Positions 62,322 through 64,000 of a stretch of DNA of 64,000 bases are shown here, piece by piece. Made by a program: the position numbers and the translations under genes. Positions within the stretch are counted from its first letter, which is position 1, and each line of letters starts with the position of its first letter. The DNA comes from Clostridia bacterium (lineage in GTDB: Bacteria > Bacillota > Clostridia > TANB77 > CAG-508), in assembly GCA_017470645.1 (NCBI GenBank), contig JAFUYJ010000021.1:1-64000 (forward strand), given 5' to 3'. Under the pieces are notes generated by a model. It had not been told where the DNA came from. It saw only the letters and a list, made by a program, of their open reading frames with translations, and did no database searches.

Positions 62322-63170
62322 TTACAATTCCAATTCATCCTCTTCTATTTTTTCTTTTTCCCTCAAAGACTTTAAAATTTCACTAAACATAGACATTACA
62401 AATCTTACTGGAATATCTTTTTCTACTTTACGAACTCCACCATTTTTCACTTTATAATCATGTCTTAAAAACTGTAGTGCTTTTGCATTATCACCTTGTT
62501 CAATTAGTCCATTTGGATAATTTTCTCTTAATACATATCCAGCATATGCTTGATTAATTTTCATTGCAAACTCCATAATAGAATTCTTTTTAGCTGTTTC
62601 AGTTCTTAACAATTTTGGATCAAGGCTATTTCTAGATGATAATTTTGAAGAAAATCTTGCTCTATCTAAAGCATCTGCATCCTTTATTATAGCAGATACT
62701 TGTTTTATCTTTTCTAAATCTTCGGTCTCATTTACGCTATAATCTCTACACAGCTTTAACATTATTTTTTCATCTACTTCTCCTGGAATAGTATCATTAA
62801 TAACATGATAAGCAATTGCTACTTGAACAATTCCTATTTCATCTTGTTTTATTTCGTATGGATTAGTCGGGTTTTCTTTAAAATAGTTTCCTGCAATTTC
62901 TGCACTAAGAACTCCATGTTCACCATTATCTCTATCTTTTGTTCTGCCAGAATCATGGAAAGCAGCTGAAGCTAATAAAATTCTCATCTGCCCTTCATCT
63001 AAATTCTCATTTAATGCAATAATTTGTGAAAATAACATAACCTTCTGAATATGTCCTATCTTATGTTGATACCCAAGTTCTGGAGTTAATCCTTTATAAA
63101 AATCACTTTTCGAAATTGCATTGAATGACTTTGTAAACTGGCTATTACTATCTAAAAATTGAAATGGCAT
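62322..63170 (-). CDS. HD-domain phosphohydrolase-like protein
   Basis: A 282-residue protein. GHIQKVMLFSQIIALNENLD, ASAAFHDSGRTKD (the HD pair) and VAIAYHVIND, then IKDADALDRARF fit the HD metal-dependent phosphohydrolase fold. There is no synthetase domain, so it is not RelA/SpoT. Substrate unknown. It starts behind AAGGAGG, 12 bases after the MYG1-family gene, and is probably co-transcribed with it. Confidence 0.85.
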   Translation of the reverse strand: MPFQFLDSNSQFTKSFNAISKSDFYKGLTPELGYQHKIGHIQKVMLFSQIIALNENLDEGQMRILLASAAFHDSGRTKDRDNGEHGVLSAEIAGNYFKENPTNPYEIKQDEIGIVQVAIAYHVINDTIPGEVDEKIMLKLCRDYSVNETEDLEKIKQVSAIIKDADALDRARFSSKLSSRNSLDPKLLRTETAKKNSIMEFAMKINQAYAGYVLRENYPNGLIEQGDNAKALQFLRHDYKVKNGGVRKVEKDIPVRFVMSMFSEILKSLREKEKIEEDELEL

Positions 63171-63182
63171 AAAAAAGCCTCC

Positions 63183-64000
63183 TTATTCTTTTATTTTACT
63201 TTCATTATATTTTACAAGTTGAATTGCACTATCTAAAGTTTCTGTACAACATAGTTTTCCTTGATTATCTACATATATCAATTCATTTATTCCCGTTATT
63301 TTTTTTGAATCATTTATGTCCTTAGATAAAACTATTTCATCTTTAAATTTACATGTATCTGTTACAGTTCTAATTTCGTATCCTTCCCTTCTGGATTTAT
63401 ATATTACATATTTTATTTTCTTATTATCAGATAGCTGAAATGCTTTTTTGTATGGCATTTCTTTGTCAAATATTAAATAACAATCTTTGCATTTTAATGC
63501 TTTATCCAAAACAACTTCTATTCCTTCTACTTCGGCTATCGCATTTTTTATATAAACCTTCCAAAATCCATCAGCTAATTTCAATGCATTAACAAAAGCC
63601 TCGTCTTCTGAGATATCTTCATTCCATCCGGGGATTACACAACTTAATAAAATCAGGTGATATTTTATTTTCTACATATTCAAACTGCATATTGTCTGCC
63701 GCATCAATATTTTGTATTAATTCCTTATCCATATATTCAAATGTTTTATCTATATATTTAACTCCTATTTTCTTCAAGTATTCCTTACCAAATTTTCTCC
63801 ATAATAGACCTATAGATGAATAAAATATTCCATTATCTCTTTGTCCATTTCTATTCTTTTGATGATGATCGAACTCCCCTAACCCTATATCATAAACAAT
63901 TTTATCTTTTACATCTTTATTTCCTATAGTAGGAACCCTTGATAAGATTACATTATCAATTATCTTACTTAAAAATATTGTTGATACAACATCGTCTACA
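63183..64000 (-). CDS. MYG1-family protein, split by +1 shift at CGG (5' part off window)
   Basis: A member of the MYG1/UPF0160 family (DHH-like phosphoesterases). The visible upstream frame has VDDVVSTIFLSKI, a segment VYDIGLGEFDHHQ (the GxFDHHQ metal motif) and NIDAADN. It then reads KLCNP, CGG ATG GAA TGA and stops. Skipping the C (63630) continues GWNEDISEDEAFVNALKLADGFW..., the family's NPxWNE region, to the stop at 63183. The second frame alone has no ribosome binding site. The N-terminus is beyond the right edge. Confidence 0.8.

Noticed and set aside
1..64000. tRNA, rRNA, CRISPR arrays or complete insertion sequences
   Set aside because: None could be recognised by eye on either strand; a covariance-model scan would be needed to exclude small RNAs.

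Overview
The window reads as about 64 kb of chromosome from an AT-rich (roughly 30% GC), endospore-forming, fermentative member of the Clostridia (Bacillota). The evidence is the spoIIIA operon, dipicolinate synthase B (spoVFB), the acetate pathway (pta with two ackA genes), strong GGAGG ribosome binding sites and TTGACA-17-TATAAT promoters. No rRNA or tRNA gene was seen. The species cannot be named from the sequence.

Layout. 1-4.4 kb: a partition-type ParA operon, an AT-rich repeat tract, a truncated RhuM-like gene and an AAA ATPase (accessory). 4.5-7.4 kb: Xer-type recombinase, an SOS-type LysM protein, spoVFB. 9.8-14.2 kb: ackA, ackA, a nucleoside kinase and pta. 14.7-24.9 kb: pentapeptide protein, uvrA, uvrB, a TasA/LamG-like surface protein. 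25-33.5 kb: small secreted proteins, smpB, gpsA, plsY, der, rpmF. 33.7-35.4 kb: an AbiE toxin-antitoxin pair. 36.3-45.5 kb: asnB, a dCMP deaminase, a U32 peptidase, and a Zur-type regulator with znuACB. 47-54 kb: cyclophilin, RusA, a glycosyltransferase, pfkA, a glucosaminidase, and hisS behind a leader-peptide attenuator. 54-61.3 kb: spoIIIAH to spoIIIAA. 61.4-64 kb: yebC, an HD-domain protein and a MYG1-family gene cut by the right edge.

Most striking result. Six host-type genes are each split into two reading frames (a small gene near parA, the TasA/LamG gene, a glycosyltransferase, spoIIIAD, spoIIIAA and the MYG1 gene). In all six the frames can be joined at an in-frame CGG codon by skipping its C, so that GGA or GGC (Gly) is read next. 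I checked the phase of the CGG trinucleotides in the other host-type genes by hand and found no CGG used as an ordinary in-frame codon. This suggests +1 frameshifting or four-base decoding at CGG in a genome that otherwise avoids the codon. A systematic one-base insertion artefact is the main alternative.

A second population of eleven genes is scattered singly among the host genes: a SleB-like hydrolase, a 3D-domain protein, a dockerin/SH3 protein, an XRE regulator, a PIN-like protein, a HEAT-type repeat protein, a ComEC-like hydrolase with a DUF3006 partner, and three unknowns. They have higher GC, their own consensus promoters with 17-bp spacers and mostly their own terminators, and ten of the eleven use CGG as plain arginine. 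They look recently transferred or chimeric. One of them, with a DUF5662 gene, sits between spoIIIAA and spoIIIAB.

Other unusual features: a 17-codon leader peptide with three tandem His codons and a complete attenuator ahead of hisS; long palindromic intergenic elements of which two share a core but have different, perfectly self-complementary outer arms; an in-frame ochre codon in uvrA; and an over-represented AGAAGCGG octamer that contains the S. aureus Chi sequence.
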